A stretch of 64,000 nt of DNA from Labilibaculum sp. (GTDB lineage: Bacteria; Bacteroidota; Bacteroidia; Bacteroidales; Marinifilaceae), in assembly GCF_963664555.1 (NCBI RefSeq), contig NZ_OY761461.1, positions 1,612,001 through 1,676,000 on the forward strand. The letters are read 5' to 3'. The notes under the pieces are model-generated. The model saw nothing but the letters and a program-made list of their open reading frames with translations. It was not told where the DNA came from and searched no databases. How positions within the stretch are numbered: the stretch's first letter is position 1; every line of letters starts with the position of its first letter. Positions 52,496 to 62,295 of this stretch are shown piece after piece. The position numbers and the translations under genes are program-made.

Positions 52496-53668
52496 TTATT
52501 TTTCCGCTTTTGTCATAAAAATCACACTTATTCCTCCAAGAACAAAGAAGATTGCTCCAGCGAGTATCAAGGCTGATGAAATACTGAAATGGTCAGTGTA
52601 CCAGCCTAAAAACGGACCAATAATAGCAAAACAAATTCGAATAATAAAATTCCTGACAGAGAGCACCGTTGCTCTCATGTCCGATTCGGTAATTTGGTTG
52701 ATGTAATTTTTTAAAATAGGAGTGGCAATTCCCCGTACAAAATAGAAAAAGAAAAGGACACCAACCCCAATCAATGAATTGAACCATCCTGTCAGCATAA
52801 AGCCTCCCGAGATTCCAATAACGATAAAAATAGAAGTCCCTGTTTTTCCAAGATATTCCTCAGCTTTATGTGCTGAAAGGGCTGTAATTCCTACGGTTAG
52901 GTTCAAAAGAGTCCAGATTACTCCAATGGTGCTTACTTCCATGTTTAAATCCCGAAGATAGGGTTGAATAAACCAGGCAAGTGTGAGTGTTGCACATCCA
53001 ATAACAGATGAAAAAACAATATTCCAGCGTAATTTGGCATTGTCCCAAAGAGAGAATTTTACAATGCCCAGAATATGATTGAATCCAACTTTTAATTTTA
53101 TTGAATTCTGATTTGGATCTACTAGTAAGATGGAGGCTGGAATTGCAATGAATGCAATGAAGGACTGAAAAATGAAGGGAGTCCTGAGACTAATTAGAGC
53201 CAAACTGCCACCGGCAATACCAGCCAGAGCTTCGGCAAAATTCCCAACCGACATTACTCTGCTTTCCTGTTTTAGATATTCTTTCTCTCTATTCATTTTA
53301 AGCAGGCTATCGTATAGCATGGCAGAATCGGAACCTGATATAAAGCTGCTGCCAATTCCCAATATCAATTCAGCAATTAAAAAGCCGTTAAAGCCTGAGC
53401 TAAACGAGTAGACTACAAAGCCCAAACAGCCTAGAATCGAACCTAAAATCAAAGACTTTTTTCGGCCCCAAACATCAGCAATATATCCCGATGGAATTTC
53501 CAGAGCAACTACTGCTACTGAATAAATTCCCTTAAGGGTTAGTACATTCTGCATACTCAAACCATTCTCCTGATAAAAGAGAACAATAATGGGCATGGTG
53601 AGCATGAACCACTTGGCAATTTTAATCAAATACAGTTTTGGGATATTTCCGGAAATAGATCTTGTCAT
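52496..53668 (-). CDS. Major facilitator superfamily transporter
   Basis: 390 residues, about twelve TM helices. The MFS A-like motif is GYIADVWGRKKSLILG at the 2-3 loop. A central loop (LVDPNQNSIKLKVGFNH) separates the halves. Single gene, convergent with the MBL gene. A -7 box (TATCTTTG, minus strand 53693-53686) lies 18 bp before the start. The substrate is not evident; drug or solute efflux are both possible. Confidence 0.85.
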   Translation of the reverse strand: MTRSISGNIPKLYLIKIAKWFMLTMPIIVLFYQENGLSMQNVLTLKGIYSVAVVALEIPSGYIADVWGRKKSLILGSILGCLGFVVYSFSSGFNGFLIAELILGIGSSFISGSDSAMLYDSLLKMNREKEYLKQESRVMSVGNFAEALAGIAGGSLALISLRTPFIFQSFIAFIAIPASILLVDPNQNSIKLKVGFNHILGIVKFSLWDNAKLRWNIVFSSVIGCATLTLAWFIQPYLRDLNMEVSTIGVIWTLLNLTVGITALSAHKAEEYLGKTGTSIFIVIGISGGFMLTGWFNSLIGVGVLFFFYFVRGIATPILKNYINQITESDMRATVLSVRNFIIRICFAIIGPFLGWYTDHFSISSALILAGAIFFVLGGISVIFMTKAEK

Positions 53669-53976
53669 TACTTTAATTTGAGATGCAAAGATACTTGCAC
53701 ATTCGAAATAGAAAAGCCTTTGTTCTTAATTATTTGATCTTCATGATATTGTTTTTTGAGGAAAACGGAATGGCTTTTGTGTTCATATTTAGCATTATAT
53801 GTTTTTGGAAAGCCAAAAGGAGTCGTATTCTTTGTATTCAATCAGGCTGTTTGTAAAACTGAATTAAATGGTGATGATGACGAAAATATTTTGTGTAAAT
53901 TAGAAGGTGAGTAGTTGGTTGTGTGAGCTGTAGTATAATAAGAAGAGATGATATCAAATCTAAAATACCTGAAACT

Positions 53977-55785
53977 ATGGGAATGACATTAATCGAGAAG
54001 ATCTTGGCAAATCACTCCAAAGAGAGTGTTGTAAAGCCTGGCGATATTATTGATGTTGAGATTGACATTCGTGCCGCCCGGGATTTTGGGGGAGCGAATG
54101 TGGTTAAAAATATTCAGGAGCATAACTTGAAGATTGCCGATCCAAAAAAAACTTATTTTACTTTTGATTGTAATCCTACAGGGTCAGATCAGAAATATGC
54201 AGTAAATCAGCAAATATGTCGGTTGTTTGCGCGGGATAATGGCGTGAAAGTATTTGATATCAATACAGGTATTGGAACGCATACCTTAATTGAACAAGGT
54301 CTCGCTTATTCGGGAATTACTGCTGTAACTACAGATTCTCATGCCAATATTTTGGGGGCTGTCGGCGCATTCGGGCAAGGTATGGGCGATAAGGACATTG
54401 CTGTTGCCATTCATAAGGGAAAAGTTTGGTTCAAAGTCCCTAAATCAGTTAAAATAAATTTAAATGGAAAGCGGCCGGAGGGAATTTATGCCAAGGATAT
54501 TGTTTTGGGATTATTGAATCAGTTTGGAGCGAATTCTCTTCTTGGATATGCTGTGGAGATTTATGGCGGGGAAGTAGATCACTTCACTCTTGATGAAAGA
54601 ATCACAATTTCATCCATGGCTACAGAAATGGGATGTATCATCATTTTGTTTACTCCCAATGATGCCATTATGGAATACAGTCAATTTCGAAATGGAAGGG
54701 AGTTTGATGTAGTGAAAGCTGACCTTGATGCCGAATACGATCAGGTGTTTGAAATAGATTTGGAAGAGTTTGTTCCCCGGGCTTCTTTGCCGGGAGAACC
54801 TCACAACACTGTTCCGGTTAGCAAAGTCAGAGGAGTGAAAATAGACTCGGCCTTTATTGGAAGCTGTACCAATGGACGAATGGAAGATTTTCGGGTTGTG
54901 GCGGATATCCTAAAAGGGAAAAAAGTAGCTCCTGGTGTCGTTTTTAAGATCGTTCCCGCGACCGATGAAATTTGGAATGAATGTTTAAAAGAAGGCTTGA
55001 TTAATATTTTTAAAGAAGCCGGAGCCATGGTTTCCAATGCTGGTTGCGCAGGTTGTGCTGCCGGTCAGGTAGGACAGAATGGTGAAGGAGAGGTAACCAT
55101 TAGCACCGGGAACAGAAATTTTCCAGGCAAGCAGGGAAAAGGAAAGGTGTATTTGGCATCACCAGCTACAGTAGTTGCTTCTGCAATTGCCGGTTGCATT
55201 ATTCCGCACGATGAAATACCAGAGCATCCCGTAACATTTGGTCCCCGAAAAGAAAAAGAAGTGGGTACAATGCTTCATTCAAGTTCTGAGGTGTTGATTA
55301 GACCTAAGAGAATTGAAGGGCGTGCTTGGTACATTCCCATGGATAATATCGATACAGATATGATTTATCACAATCGATATCTTTCTATTACTGATATGGA
55401 TGAAATGGGACAGTATACTTTTGATAATCTGGAAGGATACGAAGATTTTGCACAAAAAGCCAAGTCGGGCGATATTGTGATTGCACACAAAAACTTTGGA
55501 AGTGGCAGTTCCCGGCAACAGGCAGTTGATTGTTTCAAAGCATTGGGAATACAAGGCATTCTTGCAGAATCTTACGGAGCAATCTACGAGAGGAATGCCA
55601 TTAATGCAGCTTTTCCAATTATGACTTGCGTTGATATTTCAAAACTAAACCTAGCTGATGGTGATACAATTCTTTTGGATTTAGAGACGGGCAAAATCAC
55701 CAATACAACTAAAAATATCTCGGTGCAGGGAGAACGTTTCTCTGAAGTTCAACTGGAAATTTACCAAAACGGAGGACTCTTTTAA
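53977..55785 (+). CDS. Fused aconitase-superfamily dehydratase (LeuC-LeuD type), copy 1
   Basis: 602 residues from the ATG at 53977 (a GTG at 53923 and ATG at 53983 are alternatives). Residues about 1-410 are the LeuC-like large subunit with iron-sulfur cysteines in FIGSCTNGRMEDF and NAGCAGCAAGQVG; residues about 430-600 are the LeuD-like swivelling domain (WYIPMDNIDTDMIYHNRYL, NFGSGSSRQQAVDCF). In most bacteria these are two proteins. Substrate could be 3-isopropylmalate, citramalate, homocitrate or another 2-/3-hydroxyacid. There are no leuA or leuB genes nearby. The arginine of GSSRQQ is kept. The next gene encodes a paralog of the same architecture. Confidence 0.85.
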   Translation: MGMTLIEKILANHSKESVVKPGDIIDVEIDIRAARDFGGANVVKNIQEHNLKIADPKKTYFTFDCNPTGSDQKYAVNQQICRLFARDNGVKVFDINTGIGTHTLIEQGLAYSGITAVTTDSHANILGAVGAFGQGMGDKDIAVAIHKGKVWFKVPKSVKINLNGKRPEGIYAKDIVLGLLNQFGANSLLGYAVEIYGGEVDHFTLDERITISSMATEMGCIIILFTPNDAIMEYSQFRNGREFDVVKADLDAEYDQVFEIDLEEFVPRASLPGEPHNTVPVSKVRGVKIDSAFIGSCTNGRMEDFRVVADILKGKKVAPGVVFKIVPATDEIWNECLKEGLINIFKEAGAMVSNAGCAGCAAGQVGQNGEGEVTISTGNRNFPGKQGKGKVYLASPATVVASAIAGCIIPHDEIPEHPVTFGPRKEKEVGTMLHSSSEVLIRPKRIEGRAWYIPMDNIDTDMIYHNRYLSITDMDEMGQYTFDNLEGYEDFAQKAKSGDIVIAHKNFGSGSSRQQAVDCFKALGIQGILAESYGAIYERNAINAAFPIMTCVDISKLNLADGDTILLDLETGKITNTTKNISVQGERFSEVQLEIYQNGGLF

Positions 55786-55916
55786 ATGGTTAACCGCAAA
55801 GGTAAACGAAAGATAACACGAAGTCACACAAAGTGAAAATTAGGAGACTCTTTGTGCTACTTTGTGCAGTAATTTGAGTTTAAGATTAGTTATTGGTTAA
55901 AAAATACGTTAGCACT

Positions 55917-57698
55917 ATGCAAAACCTAACTTTCGTTGAAAAGGTATTTCGGGCAAAATGTGGAAGCATTGTTTTCAAAATTCCCGATATTGTTCTGACT
56001 CATGACAATACGGCCAGTATCAAAATTACATTTGAAAAAATGGGGGGCGGTCAAGTGAAAAATCCTGATCAGCTTCTGGTCGTTCTCGATCACAATGCAC
56101 CGCCAACCAATGCCAAGTTGGCTACCGATTATCAGAGGGTTCGTGAATTGGTTCAGAAACAAGGAATCAAGAAGTTTTATGATGCAGGCTCAGGCATATG
56201 TCATCAAATCATGTCGTACCATGCCAAACCTGGAATGATAATCGTAGGCAGCGACAGTCATACATGCACTGCCGGCGCATTCAATGCTTTAGCTGCCGGT
56301 ATCGATCGCACGGAAGCTGCCGGATTATGGAAACGGGGAGAAACATGGTTTCGGGTGCCCGAATCCATTAAAATTATTCTAAATGGGAAGTTGCCGGAAG
56401 GTGTTTTTGCCAAAGATCTTTCTTTGTGGATTATCGGAATGATAGGTTCGGCGGGAGCCAACTATATGTCTATTGAATATCATGGTGAGGGAGTGAAAAG
56501 TCTTTCTATTTCTGATCGCATGACATTGGCAAATTTGGCTTCCGAAATGGGCGCTAAGAATGCTGTTTTTCCTCCCGATAAAGTGTTGGAAGATTTTTAT
56601 GAACAAAAGGTAAAAGGCATTTGGGCCGATGAAGATGCCCAATATTTTAAAGAATACGAAATTAATTTAAGCGATTTAGTTCCATTGGTAGCAGCTCCGC
56701 ATCATGTGGATAATGTAAAAACCATATCGGAAGTTAAAGGAGTAAAGTTAAATCAAGGATTAATAGGAACCTGTACGAACGGACGATTGGAGGATTTGCG
56801 GATTGCAGCCAGAATATTGGATGGCAAGCAAGTTGTTCCTGGTTTTCAGTTGTTGGTGGCTCCCGCTTCCAAAGAAATATATTTGGATGCGATTAAAGAG
56901 GGAATTATCACCAAATTGATGAAAGCCGGAGCTGCTATTTTGGGTTCTTCCTGCGGACCTTGTTTGGGAACCGGACAAGGAATTCCTGCCGATGGATTTA
57001 CCGTGATTTCAACCGCGAACAGAAATTTTTTAGGTAGAATGGGCAATAAAAATGCTCAAATATATCTTGCTTCTCCCGCTGCAGTAGCCTGTTCAGCTCT
57101 CACTGGTGAAATAACAGATCCAAGAATAAATATTTCCCGGCAAATCGAATTTCCATTTCAAAAACAGCAGAGTCGAACAATCCTAATTCAAGAATCGGAC
57201 AATCGAAAATCAAATGGAGTTTGGGATTACTCCGATGTTGATCATTTGAATACCGACCAAATGTTTGCAGGAAACTTAACCTACGAGGTTTTGAGTTCCG
57301 ATCCGGATGGAATTCGGCCACATTTGTTCAAAGGATTTGATGATTCTTTTGCTGATGGAGTAGAGGAAGGTGATATTTTGATTGCCGGAGAAAATTTTGG
57401 TTGCGGCAGTTCAAGAGAACATCCTTCAGTTGGATTGGCTCATGCAGGAGTACGTGCGGTGATCGTAAAATCGGTAAACCGGATCTTTTACAGGTCGGCA
57501 ATTAATCAGGGTTTATTACTCATTGTGAACCGCGAAATTGTTGAATCATACCATAGAAATGACGTGCTTGTGCTTGATTTTCAGGAGGGAGTCGTTCATG
57601 TTGGCGAAAAACGATTCGAAATACCGGTTTTACCCGATAAATTACAACAGATAATAAAATGCAAAGGCCTCGTAAACTGGATAAGAACTGTGATATAA
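55917..57698 (+). CDS. Fused aconitase-superfamily dehydratase (LeuC-LeuD type), copy 2
   Basis: 593 residues from the ATG at 55917 (an upstream TTG is less likely). LeuC-like part with cluster cysteines in LIGTCTNGRLEDLR and GSSCGPCLGTGQG; LeuD-like part with VDHLNTDQMFAGNL and NFGCGSSREHPSVGL. It is clearly diverged from copy 1 (its CxxC is SCGPC, against GCAGC), so the two probably act on different substrates or in successive steps. The 130 bp between them contains repeats of an AACCGCAAAGG / ACACAAAGTG kind common between Bacteroidetes genes. No terminator separates the two genes clearly. Confidence 0.85.
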   Translation: MQNLTFVEKVFRAKCGSIVFKIPDIVLTHDNTASIKITFEKMGGGQVKNPDQLLVVLDHNAPPTNAKLATDYQRVRELVQKQGIKKFYDAGSGICHQIMSYHAKPGMIIVGSDSHTCTAGAFNALAAGIDRTEAAGLWKRGETWFRVPESIKIILNGKLPEGVFAKDLSLWIIGMIGSAGANYMSIEYHGEGVKSLSISDRMTLANLASEMGAKNAVFPPDKVLEDFYEQKVKGIWADEDAQYFKEYEINLSDLVPLVAAPHHVDNVKTISEVKGVKLNQGLIGTCTNGRLEDLRIAARILDGKQVVPGFQLLVAPASKEIYLDAIKEGIITKLMKAGAAILGSSCGPCLGTGQGIPADGFTVISTANRNFLGRMGNKNAQIYLASPAAVACSALTGEITDPRINISRQIEFPFQKQQSRTILIQESDNRKSNGVWDYSDVDHLNTDQMFAGNLTYEVLSSDPDGIRPHLFKGFDDSFADGVEEGDILIAGENFGCGSSREHPSVGLAHAGVRAVIVKSVNRIFYRSAINQGLLLIVNREIVESYHRNDVLVLDFQEGVVHVGEKRFEIPVLPDKLQQIIKCKGLVNWIRTVI

Positions 57699-57748
57699 GC
57701 TCTTACTGACGTGCAGGTGATTTTTACTGAAAAAAAACGCAAAAATAC

Positions 57749-57780
57749 TTGTTTAGGAATGTAATAAATACCTATATTTG
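57749..57780 (+). promoter_or_regulatory. Promoter of the tRNA-Arg pair
   Basis: TTG (57749-57751), 21 bp, TATATTTG (57773-57780), exact TAnnTTTG, 19 bp before the first tRNA-Arg. Confidence 0.7.
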
Positions 57781-57799
57781 CATCGCCTTTTAAAGGAAT

Positions 57800-57874
57800 G
57801 GTCCAGTAGCTCAGTTGGATTAGAGCAATAGCCTTCTAAGCTATAGGTCCCAGGTTCGAGCCCTGGCTGGATCA
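57800..57874 (+). tRNA. tRNA-Arg (anticodon TCT), copy 1
   Basis: 75 nt. Acceptor GGTCCAG / CTGGATC, D-arm AGCTCAGTTGGATTAGAGC, anticodon loop CTTCTAA, T-loop GGTTCGAGCC. Confidence 0.95.
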
Positions 57875-57917
57875 CTCATTTTTTAAAGGCAAAAAAGAAA
57901 AAAAAGAAAACAAGGAC

Positions 57918-57992
57918 GGTCCAGTAGCTCAGTTGGATTAGAGCAATAGCCTTCTAAGCTATAGGTCCCAGGTTCGAGCCCTGGCTGGATCA
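57918..57992 (+). tRNA. tRNA-Arg (anticodon TCT), copy 2
   Basis: Identical to copy 1 by eye, 43 bp further on, a tandem duplication. Confidence 0.95.
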
Positions 57993-58000
57993 CAAAAAAA

Positions 58001-58031
58001 AGGATAACATTTCAGTTATCCTTTTTTTTTG
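58001..58031 (+). terminator. Terminator of the tRNA-Arg pair
   Basis: 8-bp stem AGGATAAC / GTTATCCT with a 6-base loop and a T9 tail, directly after copy 2. Confidence 0.85.
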
Positions 58032-58423
58032 TGCACTAAATTTGATTTTTCAAATCTGATATCCTAAATCAGCAAACAGGAAACAAATTTCAAATATCCG
58101 ATAAGTTTACTATTCTATAAGTTCTTTGCGAAATATATGCATAATTGAAGTCGCAATCGTACAATGTGTGTTCGTTATCGTACGTTTCCTTTTGAAACTA
58201 AATTGGGTTCTTTGTGTTGATTGTGTGACTGATACGTTTTTCGGCATCATATGTGATGAAGCAAATCCGATATGTGTTAAAATAGAGTTTTATGCCATTT
58301 TGCCGGGGCTTTAACTTTAGTCCAATGTAGTAGTTCAGAACAATTGTAAAAATCTATTTGTAACCATTCAATTTTTATTGTAGTCTAATTAACCACAGAA
58401 CAAACCAAGTAAATAAACTAATT
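58032..58423. other. Intergenic region, no gene seen
   Basis: About 390 bp. A small open frame (58126-58314) has no convincing start, codon pattern or motif. A near-consensus -7 box (TCTATTTG, 58353-58360) may serve the next gene. Confidence 0.4.
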
Positions 58424-60898
58424 ATGAGAGAAAGAATATTGATAATCATATTAATGATATGCAGTATTTCCAGTTACGCACAAGCAGATATGGGGGTGGA
58501 AATTAAAAATGGATCGTTAACAGGTATTGTTGTTGATGTAAAGACAAAGGAACCTCTACCGTATGTAAATGTGGTGATAAGAGATGTCAATAATAAAATA
58601 ATTACCGGAGGTATTACAGATGACAAAGGAACGTTTATTATTAAAAAAATTACCGAAGGGAAAAACACAGTTGAGATTCAATACATGGGCTACAAGTCAT
58701 ATGTTAGAAAATTTGATTTTTCATCCAAAATATCAGCACATAAATTGGGAACTGTTGAACTTGAAGAGGATACTGAACTTCTTGGTGAAGTAACGGTAAG
58801 AGCAGAGCTGTCCAGCGTAACTCAGAAAGTGGATAGAAAGGTTATAAACGTTGGTAAAGATTTAACTGCTGCCGGAGCCACAGCTTCAGAGGTTTTGAAC
58901 AATGTGCAATCGGTTAGTGTTGATAGTCAAACGGGAACAGTGAGCTTAAGAGGAAACGAGAATGTGAGAATATTGGTGGATGGTAAGCCGACGAATATTA
59001 GTGCAGCTCAATTGTTGCAGCAGATACCTTCTACCTCAATTAAAAGCATTGAATTAATTACCAATCCATCAGCAAAATATAATCCTGAAGGAATGAGTGG
59101 TATTATAAATATTGTATTGAATAAGAATGCAAATATTGGGTTTAATGGGAATGTGAATTTGGGCGTAACACGTGGAGAGAACACACGTGCTAATGGTTCT
59201 CTGGATTTAAATTACAAAACAGGAGCTGTTAATTTCTTTTTAAACTTTGGTGCAAATGGAGGAAAAAGAAATAATTATGGTGAAGTTTTTAGACATCCAG
59301 AAAATGCAGATGGTGAAATTATTTTAGCCGATGATATTCTTCAAAAATTTGAATTTAACAGCGATAACAACTCTCAGTTGTTAAAAGTGGGAGCCGATAT
59401 TTATTTAAATGATAAAAACACCCTTTCTTTTTACACCACTCAGAATTTTCACGATGGATTGATGAATGGGACAACAAAAATTTTTAGAGCGGATAATCTG
59501 GATAATGATAGCCGGCTTGAATCAAATACAAGCAATACAACGGGAACCTATAATTTAAACTATAAAATTGATTTCGAAAAGAAAGGCCATAGCCTGGAGT
59601 TCGAAAGCAACTTTAGTAAAAGTGATTCACCGGAGGATGCAGTCAGCGAGCAACTTCTAAACTTATCTGATTTGACATCAAATTATCGGGATGATGTTAA
59701 AAATGATTATACCAATAGTCTTTTTAATTTAGATTATACAAATCCATTATCAGAAAATACAAAATTAGAAATGGGCTTGGAGCTTAGAATTAACGATACA
59801 GAAAATTCAAAAGCCAGTAATCAGCACGAATTTGTATATGATAATTTGGGAAATAAAATTCCTGATGGAGCTTGGTTTGAAACCGTTCTAAAGCCCAATT
59901 CTGCATTTACATACGATAGGAACATTTATTCGGGATATGTTAATTTAAATCAAAAGTTGAATAAATTCTCAATGCAGCTGGGTGCTAGAATAGAGCAGTA
60001 CGAAGTAGATGGAAAGTTTAGTAAAGGAGATGAAAGTGCTAAGTATACAGATAGTAAATTTACAGTTTACCCATCCGTTTTTTTCACCTTTGCACCCAGC
60101 GAAAAAAATCAATTTCAGTTGAGTTATAGCCGCAGGGTCGACAGACCATCCATACAGCAGGTTAACCCAATTAGAGAATGGAGTACGCCTCTGATTAGTT
60201 CTTTTGGTAACCCTAATTTAAATCCTCAGTTTACAAATTCGTTCGAATTTAATTACACAAAAGGTCTTGAGAAAGGTTCTGTTACTTTGGGTACATTCTA
60301 TAGACGTGTTACTGATAATATTTCCAGAGTTCTAAATAAGGATCCTTTGGATGTTGAAAAGGTGGAGATGTCGTATTACAACACCGATAGTAACGATCGT
60401 TATGGAATAGAATTATCGGCAAATTATCAATTCTTTAAATGGTGGTCGATGAATGCAAGTTCCGATTTGTATATTCAGAAAGAAACCGGTGTTTCAAATG
60501 GAGAGAACCTTGAGATTACCAACAGTTCCTTCAATGCCCGGGTGTCCAATAGCTTTACGGCTACTAAAAAATTGAAATTTCAGTTGTTCGCAATGTACCG
60601 CGGAGGTGGCGAAGATTTACAATTTAAAGTGGATCCAATGTGGATGATCAATACAGGAGCAAGTTATACGGTGCTGAAAGGAAAAGGAACACTAACCTTT
60701 AGAGTAAACGATATTTTTGAAGGAATGAAGTTTAAGTTTGATTCAAAAGTACCTTACAACCAGGAAGGAGAGTTCCATTGGGAAAGCCGGACTGCATACC
60801 TGGGCTTCTCGTACCAATTTGGCAGTGGGAAGAACAAGGCCAAAAGAAGAAAGCAAAGAGATAGTCGCGAAACACAAGGTGGCGGTGGATTTATGTAA
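58424..60898 (+). CDS. Outer-membrane beta-barrel receptor with CarboxypepD-regulatory-like domain (OMP_b-brl_3 type)
   Basis: 824 residues. Signal peptide 1-19 (ends SSYAQ). Residues about 30-115 are a carboxypeptidase-regulatory-like domain (GIVVDVKTKEPLPYVNVVIR, GYKSYVRKF). Then a TonB-plug-like domain (VTQKVDRKVINVGKDL, SVDSQTGTVSLRGNENVRIL, IELITNPSAKYNPEGMSGII), and from about 230 the barrel, ending RTAYLGFSYQFG plus a basic Gly-rich tail (GGGGFM). This fits the OMP_b-brl_3 group of TonB-dependent-receptor relatives. The tail after the barrel is unusual. Ligand unknown; no SusD partner follows. A terminator lies at 60943. Confidence 0.9.
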   Translation: MRERILIIILMICSISSYAQADMGVEIKNGSLTGIVVDVKTKEPLPYVNVVIRDVNNKIITGGITDDKGTFIIKKITEGKNTVEIQYMGYKSYVRKFDFSSKISAHKLGTVELEEDTELLGEVTVRAELSSVTQKVDRKVINVGKDLTAAGATASEVLNNVQSVSVDSQTGTVSLRGNENVRILVDGKPTNISAAQLLQQIPSTSIKSIELITNPSAKYNPEGMSGIINIVLNKNANIGFNGNVNLGVTRGENTRANGSLDLNYKTGAVNFFLNFGANGGKRNNYGEVFRHPENADGEIILADDILQKFEFNSDNNSQLLKVGADIYLNDKNTLSFYTTQNFHDGLMNGTTKIFRADNLDNDSRLESNTSNTTGTYNLNYKIDFEKKGHSLEFESNFSKSDSPEDAVSEQLLNLSDLTSNYRDDVKNDYTNSLFNLDYTNPLSENTKLEMGLELRINDTENSKASNQHEFVYDNLGNKIPDGAWFETVLKPNSAFTYDRNIYSGYVNLNQKLNKFSMQLGARIEQYEVDGKFSKGDESAKYTDSKFTVYPSVFFTFAPSEKNQFQLSYSRRVDRPSIQQVNPIREWSTPLISSFGNPNLNPQFTNSFEFNYTKGLEKGSVTLGTFYRRVTDNISRVLNKDPLDVEKVEMSYYNTDSNDRYGIELSANYQFFKWWSMNASSDLYIQKETGVSNGENLEITNSSFNARVSNSFTATKKLKFQLFAMYRGGGEDLQFKVDPMWMINTGASYTVLKGKGTLTFRVNDIFEGMKFKFDSKVPYNQEGEFHWESRTAYLGFSYQFGSGKNKAKRRKQRDSRETQGGGGFM

Positions 60899-60942
60899 GC
60901 CTTATCCCCACATGGAAAATAAAAACTTTGCCTAAATTATGA

Positions 60943-60976
60943 AAAGGATAGTATTTAAAGCTATCCTTTTTTTTTT
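60943..60976 (+). terminator. Terminator after the OMP gene
   Basis: 9-bp stem AAAGGATAG / CTATCCTTT with a long T tail. Confidence 0.85.
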
Positions 60977-61040
60977 ATAAAATCTAAATTCTTAGTAAGT
61001 CTTCCTACCTTCGGGCAGTAGCACGAACAAAGAATATTCT

Positions 61041-61820
61041 ATGAATTTACCATCAGTTAATTTAATCTACTTTTCTCCAACAGGAACAAGTAGAAAAGTA
61101 GTTAAAGCCATTGGACAGGGATTGGAAGCAAAACAAATCAATGAGTTTGATATTACACAAACCAATTTTAAGGATAAGAATTTTGGTAACGAATTAACCA
61201 TTATTGGTGTACCTGTTTACAAAGGACGTTTGCCCGTTGAAGTAATTTCACGATTGAAAAAATTTAAAGCTGAAAATACACCCGTGGTTTTAGTCGCGGT
61301 TTATGGAAACAGAGATTTCGATGAGGCTCTGCTTGAGTTAAAAGATGTAAGTACAGCATTAGGTTTTACACCTGTAGCCGCAGCCACTTTTATCGGAGAG
61401 CATTCTTACTCAATCAAAAGTAAACCCATAGCAAAAAATCGTCCTGATGAGACCGATCTTCTAAAAGCAAAACAATTTGCGGGAGAGATTTTGGCGAAAT
61501 TGGAGAAGAACGAAGGTGCAGAATTAGCTGTTTCTGGTAATTATCCGTACAAAGAATTGCCAAATGCACCGGTAATGTCACCAAGAACCATTGACGTAAA
61601 ATGTACGTTGTGCAGTGTTTGTGCCGATGTTTGTCCGGTTGATGTTATTGAGGTAAACAAAGCAGTAATTACAAATGCAGAGGCTTGTATTTGGTGTTGT
61701 GCATGTGTTAAAGCCTGCCCGGAGGATGCCCGGATTTTTGATACACCGCTTATCAATCAGATCACAAATAATCTCTTCGAAAACTGTTCGGAACGCAAAG
61801 AACCCGTGTTTTTTATCTAA
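61041..61820 (+). CDS. EFR1-type flavodoxin-ferredoxin fusion
   Basis: 259 residues. Residues 1-170 are flavodoxin-like: IYFSPTGTSRKVVKAIG is the FMN phosphate loop and VPVYKGRLPVEVI follows. Residues about 186-240 hold two 4Fe-4S motifs, CTLCSVCADVCP and CIWCCACVKACP. This pairing is the EFR1 ('ferrodoxin') family, thought to carry electrons inside anaerobic or facultative cells; its exact partner is not known. Single gene with its own terminator at 61841. Confidence 0.9.
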   Translation: MNLPSVNLIYFSPTGTSRKVVKAIGQGLEAKQINEFDITQTNFKDKNFGNELTIIGVPVYKGRLPVEVISRLKKFKAENTPVVLVAVYGNRDFDEALLELKDVSTALGFTPVAAATFIGEHSYSIKSKPIAKNRPDETDLLKAKQFAGEILAKLEKNEGAELAVSGNYPYKELPNAPVMSPRTIDVKCTLCSVCADVCPVDVIEVNKAVITNAEACIWCCACVKACPEDARIFDTPLINQITNNLFENCSERKEPVFFI

Positions 61821-61840
61821 AAAACTCTGAAAAGAATAGA

Positions 61841-61869
61841 AAGGATAGCAGATTTGCTGTCCTTTTTTT
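61841..61869 (+). terminator. Terminator after the EFR1 gene
   Basis: 10-bp stem AAGGATAGCA / TGCTGTCCTT (one G-T pair) followed by T-run. Confidence 0.8.
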
Positions 61870-62295
61870 ATTCGTTTGTCCCTCCGGATTAGAATTTTTA
61901 CCTCTAAAATTTTATTTGGATTACAAATCTGTAGTTGTCCCGGGTTGTTTTCCCTTTTAAGTTACGGATTGCAGAACGATTGCTGATGTTATTGCTATAT
62001 CAGAAGATGAAACAATATAGTTTGCGTAATAAATGGCCTTGTCAGATGAATAAATCAAACTATTTGCTGAAATCCTTAACATTTCAGATGAAAATCCAAT
62101 GCAATCAGATGACAGCTGATCCATTCATTTCATAATCTGAAGTAATCATTTATTCATCTGATGATGTGATTTAATAAAATGAATGTATAATATTTCAGCT
62201 GAGAAATCTAATTAGTAAGCGTTAGCAAATAATTATTAGGCTGGATGTATGAAAATGGAGTAAGATCAGACTTTTTTTGTATTGTAAGTATTCAT
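61870..62295. other. Noncoding region with repeated TCAGATGA-type motifs
   Basis: Between about 61995 and 62210 the heptamer CAGATGA or its complement recurs: TCAGAAGATGAAA, GTCAGATGAATAAA, TTTCAGATGAAAA, ATCAGATGACAGCTGAT, ATTCATCTGATGATG, ATTTCAGCTGAGAAAT. The last resembles the palindromes upstream of the gene at 14256. No gene is supported. The region lies downstream of the minus-strand gene at 62296. Confidence 0.55.

Noticed and set aside
53923-53976. Extended GTG start for the first LeuC-LeuD fusion
   Set aside because: The extra 18 residues are not typical of the family, and MGMTLIEKIL is the usual kind of N-terminus. Kept only as an alternative.
58126-58314. Small open frame of 62 codons
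   Set aside because: No good start signal, no motif and cysteine-rich random-looking composition.
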